Translations under genes and position numbers: made by a program | Source: Dichotomocladium elegans | Taxonomy: Eukaryota; Mucoromycota; Mucoromycetes; Mucorales; Lichtheimiaceae | Assembly: GCA_025716815.1 (NCBI GenBank) | Contig: JAIXMN010000049.1 | Coordinates: forward strand, 1 to 64,000 | Direction: 5' to 3' | DNA: 64,000 bases | Shown: positions 44,335 through 54,721 of the stretch, piece after piece | Numbering within the stretch: position 1 is the stretch's first letter | Layout of the letters: the number at the start of each line of letters is the position of its first letter | The notes under the pieces: model-generated | Database searches by the model: none | Told to the model about the DNA's origin: nothing | Seen by the model: only the letters and a program-made list of their open reading frames with translations

Positions 44335-45078
44335 ACCCGCGGGTCGTCCTTGTTGTTCTTGTCCATACTTTGATGTTTGGGTCGAAAGGGATGCGCCTTT
44401 CCTTTTTTGTTGTACGTGGTTTGACGGCGTTGGGTCGCCTGGTGCACTGCACGGGCGAGGGTAGCTTTTTCAACCAAGTCTTTGGGCTCCACCAGAGGTG
44501 ATGGTCCTTTCTCGCCCATTCGAGGAGTAGCATTAGAAATCCCCGCAGCACGATACATATTGTCAATGCGAAGTTGTGTGATGAACGACGCTGTGTCCAC
44601 CAGTAATTCATGTACCACGTTGATGAATTCCACTGTCATTTCTTGTGGAACTTGGCCCCCCAGAACGCAGAGTGCGGTGAAGGAAATAGTCCAGTGGCCT
44701 TGTGATGCCGGACAGGCAAAACTGGATCTCATGGAATTGGTGGTCGATATGCTTTGTAGCGGTTCCCATGGAAATTTGATTGAGAGTGGGGGGCCTATAT
44801 TCGCGGTCTCTGTTGCGCGGACAAGCCGATAAAAACCGTTTTCGATCAACATCCGATAGCGGATGACGGAAGAAATCGTTAGCAAATCCTGGAAGGGCTT
44901 CCCGAAATTCAGTGTATGATGAAAATTCAGTATCTGGGTCGCGAGTGGATATGAAAGGGTCTCCGTCCACTGGGCGAGATATGCCTTCCAGAGCAGAAAC
45001 ACGCTGAAGCAGAGCCATAGCCCAAGCAGGGGCGTTGTTAACGTCGTTGGGCTCATTGATATTGTCATCAGAGTTCAT
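44190..45078 (-). pseudogene. DIRS gag-like region
   Basis: It begins MNSDDNINEPNDVNNAPAW at 45078 and stays open to about 44608. A single-base shift near 44665 moves the frame to QEMTVEFINVVHELLVDTAS, then a basic tail with PFRPKHQSMDKNNKDDP. It has no CCHC knuckle. Position and composition match the first open frame of DIRS elements, which probably makes the nucleoprotein. Function is inferred from position. Confidence 0.65.
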
Positions 45079-45129
45079 AATAAGGCTCGTCGGATCGTGT
45101 ACCAGGAGCAAGCTTTTCTCGAGAAAAAA

Positions 45130-45236
45130 GATGATAAAGATGTAGAATAGGATATATATTTCCTTTTATATCAGTTTTTCTTGAGATAAAAAATGGAAAG
45201 ATGGTAACAAAATCCCTGGCTCCACCGATAACGAAG
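45130..45236 (-). repeat. DIRS inverted terminal repeat, right
   Basis: Reverse complement of 41468-41580. It contains the promoter side of the element and a TATATATTTCC block. Confidence 0.85.
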
Positions 45237-45278
45237 GATAATGATAATGGGTGCCAGGATTGAGGCGAGTGAGGATGC

Positions 45279-48200
45279 TATATCGACTGTTGGGCCCGAT
45301 CGACTTATACTTTGTTGTAATCAATATACGTCATTCATCAGCAGCATAGCACTAAAAAGTAGAGTATCATACCTTGGCGACGGAAAAGTGTTGTTTTGTT
45401 GCAGTGTGTTGCCGCGGTCAGTCGCCGTAGGACACTGCTAGAATCTATGTATATATATTCACCATGAGCAACAAAATAATACACAGCATAACATCATACC
45501 TTTTGGACATATATGTGTGGATGTGTAGATGGGGAATGTCGGCATGCACTTTGACAGGATGGGATCATACTAGTGAAACCACGCAAGTCTGGCGTGCCCT
45601 TTCAATCTCGGCAAGGTGTTGGCTGAGTGGAATATATAGAAGATACCACCCAGGTCAGGCCTGCCTTGTTTACCGTCCTCCTGGGCGGGGAGGACTTTGC
45701 GCTCCACCGATGCGCCGCGACCAGTCTTACTACTTACCCGCCGTTCCCGCGTTGCAATACAATGCTGCTCAGATACCAACCATACTGGCCCAGAATGAGC
45801 TCCATGTGCGCGCACCCCCTCCCGAAGAGCACCTCTGGATCAGTCAATGCATTGCCTTGGCGAGTAGCCTCTAAGAGCGGCGAACTCCTCGCACCAGAGG
45901 GCTTTTACGCCTCGGGGCGGACCATTGCATCGAGGACTTGTTGATGAATGGCCTAGAAAAATAAAAATACATTCATGGTTCAGTATTGAGTGTATGGACT
46001 ATACAGTTCAAAAAGAAAAAGGGAACTTACTTGAGAAAAGAGACGAAGACGAAAGGGACGACGAAAACCACCCATTCCACCTCTCCGCACTCCACACTCC
46101 ACACTCCACACTCCACCTCACCACATTCTCCACCTCTCCACCTCACCACACTCTCCACCTCTCCACCTCTCCACCTCTCCACCTCTCCACACTCTCCACA
46201 CTCTCCGCACTCTCCACCTCTCCACCACTCCATCTCTCCACCTCTCCATCTCTCCACCTCTCCACCTCTCCACACTCTCCACCTCTCCACACTCTCCATC
46301 TCTCCACACTCTCCACCTCTCCACCTCTCCACCTCTCCACCTCTCCACCTCTCCACCTCTCCAACAACTCAAAAACATACAACTCAAAATAGCGGGCAGT
46401 TTTAGGGCATGCCCAGGCCCAGTCGCCAGTCGCCAGTCGCCAGAGTCATAGGTTGCCGTCCGATTTGCTACAAGACATATATATGTCAGTCGTCAGCGGC
46501 GCTGTGATATGTATCATGGTGTATTATACCTCCTGTTAGGCTGCCTGCCTTGTTTTAACGTCCTCGCTGGACTGGAGGACTTGCGCCGCCGTGCGCTGCA
46601 GACGATCGTTCTACGTACTTACCGGTCCAGCAACGCAATATACTGCGCGTGGTATTAGCACGCACTGTAATGCCCAGGTAAGTAGCCTCTAAGAGCGGCG
46701 AACTCCTCGCACCAGAGGGCTTTTACGCCTCGGGACGGACCATTGCATCGAGGACTTGTTGATGAATGGCCTAGAAGAATAAAAATATATTCGTTATTCA
46801 GTATTGAGTATATGGAATATTCAGTTAAAAAAGAAAAAGGTAACTTACTTGAATAAAGGGACAAAGACGAAAGGGACGACGAAAACCACCCACCACTCCA
46901 CCACTCCAACAACTCAAAAGCATACAATTCAAAAGTATGGGCAGTTTTAGGGCATGTCCAGGCCCGATCGCTGGTCGCCAGTTGCCGTAGACACTGCTAC
47001 GGTAGACATGCATCATTCATCAGCAGCATAGCAATACACACCATGATATCATACCTCCAAGACAGGCATGTCTTTCTTAATGTCCTCGATGGACTGGAGG
47101 AGGTGCACCATGATCGGTCGTTCTACGTACTTGCCGGTCCAGCAAGTCAATACAACGCTGTGCTGATACCAGCAGCAGAGGCCCATTTTAACTGCAGGTG
47201 CACGCCCCACAAGAGCTACTCCACTTCAACCAGTGTAAAGCCGGGACAGGTAGCCTCAGAGCGAAGCACTCCCGGCACCAGTTCATCGAGGTCTCGCTGA
47301 TGGATGGACTAGAAGAGTAAAATGAATGCGAAAGGAAAAGAAAAGAAAAGAAAAAAGACGGCTTACTTGGAAAGACAACGTGGACAAGAAACCACACACC
47401 GTGCTTCGCTCACACCCATCCGAAGGATAAACGACCTAAAAAAAAAAGCGCCAATATAAAGAGGAGCAGTGGAACAACTTTGTTGGGCAGCGTTTCCGGT
47501 GGGTCGTAAAGCTACAAAGCCTTGTCACCTAGATATTCGCTTGCCGCAGTCGCCTAACGCTTGTGCTGCAGCCTTTAGTCGGCCAGTAGTAACATAAAGT
47601 ACCCAGCATGGTATGGCAACCCCTTCTTCTTGTCATGGCTTCGTGCACGAGAAGAAGGGAAAGGCAGAAGGAAGCGTAGAAGAGGTTTTTGGGGAAGGGA
47701 AAAAAAGGGAGAAAGAGGGAAGGAGTGCGAAGAACGAACAAATGAGGAAATCTTGGACTATATTTTTTTTTTCACGCTTTCGCTCCTTCACACGTCTCGC
47801 ATGCGGTGTCCACAATTCAACCTATCATATCCGCGATTGCCATGTATCCTATTTTGCCAAGAAGCCATCTTGATCCTCTCTTCACGACACTGTCTTGGAG
47901 CAATCGGCACCCCCTCCCCGCAAAACAGAGCGCAGCAAGTACGTAGAGTAAACCAAGAGGCGACGATATCGACGCACGTGACATTGGCCCAAATTCAATC
48001 ACAGAAATGGATCATACCCCCCTCCCACTCTCCAGCTGTAATAAAGATCGATCCCGTAAAAGCAAAAACCCGCATTACTCGCCTGAGTACTTCTCAACCT
48101 CGATTAGCTCCATTCCTCTCGCCATGTCATACTCACCACTCTCAAATTCACCAATCGCGGCTAATCCAGAGATCCCCACCCGATCCCGCCGTCATTACTT

Positions 48201-49317
48201 AAAAAACCATATTGCATCTCCACTTGCACTACACACAATAACAGGTGCCACCCCCCTTCTATCCTATACCAGACTCTCGCCTTCTTCTATCATCCGCTCG
48301 ACACTCTTACTCTTAGCTGATCACCCGCTCTGGCATATTCTTCATTGATTCGTTGTTTCTTGTGTAACCCCAACGCCCCTCGCCCGCTTCATCTCCCCCA
48401 CCCTCTCCCCCACCCTCCCCCCACCCACTCCACTTGCCGCGCCGTTTTCCCTCCGTCCTTCTCACCTTTTCGTATTCGCCTCTATCAACCAAGAAAACCA
48501 CAACCACCACCATCCCAGAAAATCATCGCCCCCAATCTCAATGTTACTTTCTTTTTTTCGGGTAGTACAAGGATTTCCAAACCAAAGTAGAGAGCTCGAG
48601 ATTCTATCGCAGGCATACCTAATTCGAAAACTGCTTCTTGACAGCTGGCAATAAAAAAAAGAATACGTACCAGACTTAAGATTTTAATGCCCACTGCGTG
48701 TATTTGGCACCATAAGCTCTTTCCCTTTTATATATATCTCTATGTTCATTAGAAATGCTCACATTCGGCCGAGGATCTCTCATGTCTCATCTCGATCCTC
48801 AATCCGTCATTCCAGATAATTCGGTTACTTGCAGGTCGGAGCTGAGGTAAAGTTGAGTTGCGGCTTAACATGAGCCATGATACTGTACCAGCAGCTCGTT
48901 TATTGTCATCGTCTACATTGGATATGCATATCCAATTTTTTTGCCGTGTAATTTCTGGACGTCCTCGCTTTCAAACTGATGCAACAGCAGGGAAAATGGA
49001 ATTGATCATTATGTTCCTTGACCTGCTCCGTCCCAGATGGCTTTGTAACAGTACATGCAACGCTGTGCGAGCACTTACGAAAAGCATATGATATACAGCG
49101 TGGAGGAAGCGCAAATACAGCGAGAAGAACGATGATTGTAATAATAAACGTGGGATTACCCGACGTCCCAGGGCATTCTTGTTTGTTTAGAACACAGTAG
49201 TGGGGGTAATAGCAGTGGCAGATACAATGGATGATCGTACGGAGAAAATGAATATGGTTCGCAGTATCATCGCCGGAGATGCGGTCCTGATTGTGATCGT
49301 TACCCTTGTAGTACCTT
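45279..49317 (-). repeat. Right arm of the large inverted repeat
   Basis: Reverse complement of 2815-6895. The outer border (GTAGTACCTT at 49308-49317) adjoins ADAM-protease coding sequence. The inner border adjoins the diverged flank into which the DIRS element has inserted. The arm repeats the same tandem exon-like units (46660-47350) and minisatellite. Small indels relative to the left arm include one extra C near 49204 and the rearranged minisatellite. Confidence 0.92.
46074..46364. repeat. TCCACCTCTCC minisatellite (right-arm counterpart)
   Basis: Pyrimidine-rich on the plus strand, it is the opposite-orientation counterpart of 5771-6100, about 40 bp shorter and with a different unit order. 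Confidence 0.95.
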
Positions 49318-50390
49318 TGTTGTTTCGGGTGGCGTGGACAATCGGCAGATGACATCTGGATATAGATGAGGCCGAGAGAGACATTGAAGGTGCGCTCGTA
49401 TACCCCAGACGCAATATTCCAATCGTTAATGATCTGAAGCCGGGCAAGTCGGATGCTGCCATACGATCGGACGTAGGTGCAATCGGCTACGACGCCCATG
49501 TAGGCAATTTTGCGTGTTGTCGGGCACCCTTGTGGTGTCGTTGTAGCAATAGTACTTCGTCGGGACAAGGTTGAAGCTGTTGTTTCCAAGTTTGCCGTTG
49601 TATTACGTCGTATGCCAGACAATAACTGGTTGAACTCCATTTCTTCCATAGCACAGACAATATCATCATGTTTGTCGCGCTTATCCAGAGGGGAACGAGG
49701 CATGGCGTCTGAGTCGCGGTAGATCACCATGCCAGCGTGGTGATGGCGGTCAGTGGCATGTGGGTCATCACTGCGACGACTTAGACGAAAATTCGGTGTC
49801 GTCTTGATATGGTAGATGTCTGAATCCATCATGAAAGCTCCCTCAAAAACAACATGCCTACCTCACCAAACCCGGGGGGATAGTTTCGAGCTGTCAATCC
49901 GCGGGAGTGATTTAATGATAATCAAAATCGAAAGAGGCTTACTGTTCGTTCCGTTCCGTTATCTCTGGGATGGTGATCCGTGCCCAGCTTGAAAGATCGA
50001 TTTGCCCGTGTCCTGACACGACGTGACCTTTGTAGATACGGAAATCATGCGGGAAGAGCGGCTCGAGAATGTCGTCATCATGCTCGTCATCAGCACTGAA
50101 TATGCGTGTCGTTGCAGCTGAATGGAAAAGTTCGAGGTTCGGCGTGAGATGCAGAGAAAAGGATGTATTAAATGCAGTAAAATACAAGGTAAACGTGTCG
50201 GTATGAAGAAGGTCTTTTGCGCCCCGGGAAGCACTTATCGAGAAGGCAGAATTGAGAACAGGTTCTATACGAGATATCCGGTTAGGGATAACCGAGCTTC
50301 CTACAAAGAAAAGTTACGGAATGAAGTGCTTGATGAGAACGGGGGCAGCGAATCATGCTGTAAGAGGAAGCAAATGAATGAAATGTCGGC
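49318..50390 (-). pseudogene. Fungal ADAM metalloprotease gene, truncated
   Basis: On the minus strand, exon text from about 50360 to 49940 encodes an ADAM propeptide (RISRIEPVLNSAF; DTFTLYFTAFNTSFSLHLTP; FPHDFRIYKGHV). After an intron, 49832-49330 continues with MDSDIYHIKTTPNFRLSRRS, ARKIAYMGV-like text and VADCTYVRSYGS, then FNVSLGLIYIQMSSADCP. This order matches fungal ADM-B proteins up to the start of the catalytic domain. Similarity stops within a few codons of 49317, where the repeat arm starts; the zinc-binding HExxH region and disintegrin domain are absent. Fungal ADAMs are membrane proteases. The signal-peptide exon upstream was not identified. Confidence 0.75.
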
Positions 50391-51232
50391 TTGTCTATAC
50401 CATAGATTCGTCGACAATGGAGCAAAAGAAAGAGTAGGAGAAAGTAGGAGGAATTCATGGGAATCAATGGTATGTGTATGTTTGGTGTGCAGGCCCGCGG
50501 ATGGTGCCAAGTTGTGATTCGTACAGATGTCGATCAGACGTCCATACAAAATCTTTGAGAAGAAACCAGGAGCAGAATTTCTACACTCCACCTCACATTA
50601 ATTAAGCTCTCGTTAGTCAAGCACCCTAATAGGGAAGTGAGCCCCTCCTGTGTTCAACGTTAAATCCTGTGCTCAGGGCAAAGCCAAAAGTATAATACAG
50701 TATATACACCAGCTAGCCTTTTCCTAATATTCTGGATGTTTCTGGCGGCTATCAATGCGATATACCTCTTTGTTGATGTTTGCACTTTTGGCAAAACAAA
50801 ATGGACGTCTTTCTCGAGCCAATGCCTCTGTTGATATTATGTTACCTTTTGGATAGCGCGGACTGAGTCGAGATTGAAGATCTATTAAAAAGACTACTGC
50901 TGACCCTCTGTCTAAACAATGGTTTACATTATCACCACAACAACCATAATAGTGAATGAAAACAAAGTCTTAAGAGAGGATGGATTGGTGGTTGGTAGCT
51001 AGGAACACACTACGAATATGGTCAAAGCAGCTAAAAGAGGGAGAAATAGCACATGTCTATTTGAGTGGCATTTAAACGATATTAACTATTACAGTTGATT
51101 CTACTACTCTCTTCCTTTTCTTTACACATACCAAAACCAGCTTTATTCAGACTGATTCAAACGATGGGCAGCCAGCACATATAACGCATAGGGTTATTGT
51201 ATTGGTGAAGGGATTGGGGAATAGTACTTTAT
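50391..51232. other. Unassigned, possibly upstream part of the ADAM gene
   Basis: No clear exon was found. The remaining 5' end of the ADAM gene (signal peptide, promoter) would be expected within the first few hundred bases. Confidence 0.4.
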
Positions 51233-51334
51233 TTTCCAATATAAATTTCGTACACGAGACAAAAATAATGGTGTATAAAATGCGACGTATCAATAGGTAA
51301 AAAAAAGATTTCGCATTCATGGATTAAGGTATGT
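51233..51334 (-). repeat. Recurring 110-bp repeat, copy 4
   Basis: Reverse complement of the repeat at 15189. It shares AATCCATG.ATGCGAAAT, TTTACCTATTGATACG and GAAAATAAAGTACT. It lies about 190 bp beyond the 3' end of the Fanzor remnant. Confidence 0.78.
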
Positions 51335-51519
51335 TACTCCTTCATCACACCCGTGAGCTTGCAGCACACCGTTCTTTCGATGGAAGAGGTATTATCCCTA
51401 AGGGCTGTAGTTATTCTGAGTGCGTCAGCGATAATTGACGCGGACTCGATCGGTCTGAGCGTGTAAGTTGTGGCTTTCCTTGCCTATTCCACCCTGGTCT
51501 CACGTTCCGCTACTCTGAT

Positions 51520-53169
51520 TCAGATGAGCATGGCCTTCCTCGGGCTGCGGCCGCTTGTGCAGCTCTTCCTCTCTGAAACCTTGCTGGGATAATGCCATCT
51601 TCCTCGAAGTCCATGGAGGATATAATGCATGTTAAGAGCCGCCGCCAGATCGCGATCCCATAACCTTAGTTGACGAACGCGCTCTGCCATGCCTGCTGTA
51701 CAGTTTTGATTTGAACATCTATTGAAACATCAATATATCAGAAAATTCCGGGAAATTATACACACTCTGGTAACCCTTCATATCGTACAGGCCATGGCAG
51801 ACGGTGACTGGAACGGTTGGGTGGTTGATATGGGCGTGGATTAGGCACCATTTTGAAGGTAACGAGAGACTCATTACCACAGGTGGACAGCACTTGCTGG
51901 TTTTTGTACTCACTGATTAAAATACACTTTGCGATTGTGCCTCTTCAACAGCCTCTGAAAGCCTACACCGCGGATAGGCTCGCGGTATCTGGTATTTGGT
52001 GTAGACCAATTTTCCATCACGAACACGGCCTTAGTTGCAAACTTCGCGTTCATAGAATCGAGGAATTATTCATGAGGTTGCTGCTTCTTGTAATGTGCGG
52101 ACGGAGGAAGTTTTGAAATAAAATTGGGGGGTACGGGTGGTTCGTTCTGGTTGCTACGTAGAAAGCCTTGAAAAGCGTACGGAAAGTATATGGCTTTAGA
52201 ACTGAGATAGATGCTGCTCAGCCAACGCCACCTCAAACCCGCTCCTCCACCTTGACTCATTCTCTCAAACTGCCGTACTACTGGGTCTTCTGTGTACGAT
52301 CCTGAAGCTGCCTTGTATAGCAGAAGGTTTGGAGGTTATCGGATGAAGAATTCTTATGATCGCAATATAACAGGTCCCTTTTTTCTACGATCAATGGTGA
52401 CTCACTGGCCTATGTGGTCTTCATTCCGGGTTATCTGTGGATTAGTGTGCTCGATATCTTCTCTCTGGATCCCTGATCTCTATCTAAAACCAGATTGCAG
52501 GCGATTTGTTTTCGTGAACGCTGCAGCACCGACTCTGTCTGTATGAGTAGTCTCACGAAATTGGACTAGCTCGGACGCCTTGTGCTTGAAAGCATCAGAC
52601 TTCAGGTTTAAAGCTCTTCTCCAGTACTCCATATTGCTTATGTGAAATTCCATGTAACATAGTGACCACAACTGACGAGGTAGAAAACATTTGAAACCGC
52701 ATATCCTATTCTCTTCACAGACCCAAGCGAGCTGAAAGAAAGTCTTGGTGTCGTAACAGATACTCTGGTGCTGGAATTGGTAGTTCCGGAGCATGAGTTT
52801 AAAACAGGTTTTTTGATATCGTATGCTACCTCGACAGGCGATGGTCAACTTGGATCCTATGGATTCCCGGGTAATGGTTTCATAAAGGACCTGGTGTACT
52901 TGATGGGGGGGGGAGTTTAAACCCTGCGCGATTGATTCCCGCTTGCGATCTGCTTTTCGCCGACGAAGATTTAGGACGACATTGATCACACGCCGAAGCT
53001 GTTGCCTAAAGCGCATGTAAACATTATTCATGTAGGCAGTACAGATCTCGGTGCCTTTGTAATATGAGCATTGCTGAGAATAACAAAACACCGGCCTTTC
53101 TTACCTGGATATCCGAAGGTGCTCATTCTTGTGCTGATTAATTAGCTCTGGGATAGGAGGCAGTTTCAT
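51520..53169 (-). pseudogene. Fanzor (eukaryotic TnpB-like RNA-guided nuclease), decayed
   Basis: An N-terminal exon may start at 53169 (MKLPPIPELINQ) and is followed by an intron-like gap. The open run 53091-52480 has MNNVYMRFRQQLRRVINVVL and, near its end, the THTDRVGAAAF block. Beyond it, in shifting frames, come VTIDRRKKG (about 52400), AVFVMENWSTPNTRYREPIR (about 52035), a zinc-ribbon start TSKCCP with PNPRPYQ (about 51900), CHGL, and the RuvC-III-like LRLWDRDLAAALNM at about 51660-51620. This order matches Mucoromycota Fanzor1 proteins as I know them. Several stops and frameshifts lie between 52480 and 51700, so it is a pseudogene. No flanking transposase belongs to it clearly. Confidence 0.75.
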
Positions 53170-54142
53170 CTTGCGGGCGACGTTGGGCTTTGTTCACCAT
53201 GGATGTTGCAATCTACATCACTACTCTCGCTGCCTCAGTCAACTTTCTCTTCACCTCCCTTTCCATTCTCCTCATCCGTTATTAGATAGAACCCGCACAC
53301 ATACCTTTTCTATTTTATTGCTTGGCATGCCAAACTCCCTTTCCTGCAATTTCTATCTCGCCGTCCTTCCTTTCAGAATCACACGAGAGCGGATGAACTG
53401 CGAGCAGCAGCCGTTCAAAAATAAATATCATCTTGTCTGCACCAAAGGCCGCAAAAGTGCGAGAAAGCGGACAGAGACACGAGGATTTATGACGGATCCC
53501 CACCGGACACAACGCAACGTCGGTATCTCAGCCATCAACAAAACCATTCTATTTAGCCTGCTGCAGACTTCCCCAATTGCAAGGTTGCTGGTTCGATAGA
53601 CAAAACAGCTAATTGTTTGAATAGGATAATGGACCTAGCCCTCTACCCTATGATGGCCGAAAAGGACCAACGACCATCCCATCTGAGTTACGATAAGCGA
53701 ATACCGGTAGTCCGTTTTTGCCCGTAGCGTTGGCGCCTGACAGAGCTCAACGGTCAATGAATGCCGACTTTATTCTCTCAATTCGCGACATGCGCAGCAA
53801 CAAGCGCAGACTTGCTCATGCAAAAGATACACTAGGTAAGCAGACGGTTGAGGAGAGTACATTCTCTCATTGTCGACATGGTCGATAGATTTTGCACAGC
53901 TATGCGCGTCCAATGACATGGTCCTGCCCGTCGTAGTTTTTTTTTTTTTTTTTTTGGGGGGGGGAGGAAGTGAGGGCGGGAAATGTGGACAATCGCCTGT
54001 CAAATAAAATAAGGCAGTCACTTTTTTCAAAAATAATAACCAAAAGTGGGGTGAGAGGGGAAGCTGGGTGGACTTTGGAGTGGCGTTTGTGCGAGAGGGC
54101 TAGCCTATCTATACACAACTACCGAGAGAGATATAAACAACG
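53170..54142. other. Unassigned, possible promoter of mS38 gene
   Basis: An open frame at 53171-53599 has no recognisable domain. A (T)18 run followed by G-runs lies at 53938-53965. A start context for the next gene with GAGATATAAACAACG lies just before 54143. Confidence 0.45.
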
Positions 54143-54640
54143 ATGCTGGCAGCTCGAGGATTCTTACAACCCATGGTCCTGGCCAGGACGCTTTTTGCAC
54201 GCAACGTGACCCAATGCGCCAAGCGTAGCGCCTCAACGATCTCTACTGCCGCCGATAGCGCTCTTCCCTCTGAAATCGGACTGCCATTCATGTTCTCCAA
54301 GCAAAGTATGTTTCCAGTAGCTGACAGACAGCTGCAATGCAGAAAGAGAACAAACCCAATACACGCAGAAACGCGCAATGATCTCACATTATCGTGCACA
54401 CTCTTCTTTTGCATAGTGCCAGAAAAGCACGTCTCTCCTATGGTCACCGAGTACCTTGCACACCTGCGCCCTTTTTCTGCACCACCCGCACCAATGACAT
54501 GCCCAACCTCGACGACGATTGCCGAAGAAGGTTTTCAAATGACCTCCGTCTTGCGAAAGAGACGCTTGAAGATGAACAAGCACAAGCATAAGAAGCTGCG
54601 GAAGCGGACGAGAGCCTTGAGAAAGAGATTGGGCAAATAG
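54143..54640 (+). CDS. COX24: Mitochondrial small ribosomal subunit protein mS38
   Basis: Two exons are joined across a GTATGT...GCATAG intron (about 54308-54418), giving SKQ-MPEKHVSPMV. The N-terminus is a mitochondrial presequence (MLAARGFLQPMVLARTLFAR). The C-terminus is the strongly basic signature of the mS38/AURKAIP1/Cox24 family (TSVLRKRRLKMNKHKHKK and RTRALRKRLGK). In yeast Cox24/mS38 is a small-subunit component needed for translation of certain mitochondrial mRNAs. The frame stays open through the intron but the acceptor and donor are canonical. Confidence 0.88.
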   Translation: MLAARGFLQPMVLARTLFARNVTQCAKRSASTISTAADSALPSEIGLPFMFSKQSMFPVADRQLQCRKRTNPIHAETRNDLTLSCTLFFCIVPEKHVSPMVTEYLAHLRPFSAPPAPMTCPTSTTIAEEGFQMTSVLRKRRLKMNKHKHKKLRKRTRALRKRLGK

Positions 54641-54721
54641 ACGAAACCGTTGAAGAATAAACTATTTTTTTATTTTCATTCACATTCCATGGAGCTCGCT
54701 TTCCCCCCTCCCTCCCTTCCA

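Larger units (their letters stand above)
41435..45237 (-). mobile_element. DIRS-like tyrosine-recombinase retrotransposon
   Basis: The 3.8-kb element splits homology between the two arm flanks: the arm text GCACAGATAATGAT stops at 41434 and resumes near 45238 with GATAATGATAATGGG. It has inverted terminal repeats instead of LTRs and, on the minus strand, a gag-like region, reverse transcriptase, RNase H and a tyrosine recombinase, the defining DIRS set. There is no integrase or aspartic protease. The left end carries an extra roughly 30 bp beyond the ITR, including GGAGGCCGTAGGCCGAACG, as DIRS elements often do next to their internal complementary region. Several frameshifts and stops show it is decayed. 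Confidence 0.9.

Noticed and set aside
41435..45237. Interpretation as an LTR (Ty3/Ty1) retrotransposon
   Set aside because: There are inverted and not direct terminal repeats, no integrase or protease, and a tyrosine-recombinase motif (CGFMRPSD) is present, which points to DIRS.
48906..49832. One 308-codon protein reading from the ADAM exon into the arm
   Set aside because: The part after about 49317 is shared with the left arm, where no ADAM is present, so the join is probably an accident of the breakpoint and not one domain structure.
53540..53605. A possible tRNA (GGTTCGATA resembles a T-loop)
   Set aside because: No matching A-box, anticodon arm or acceptor stem could be folded around it.
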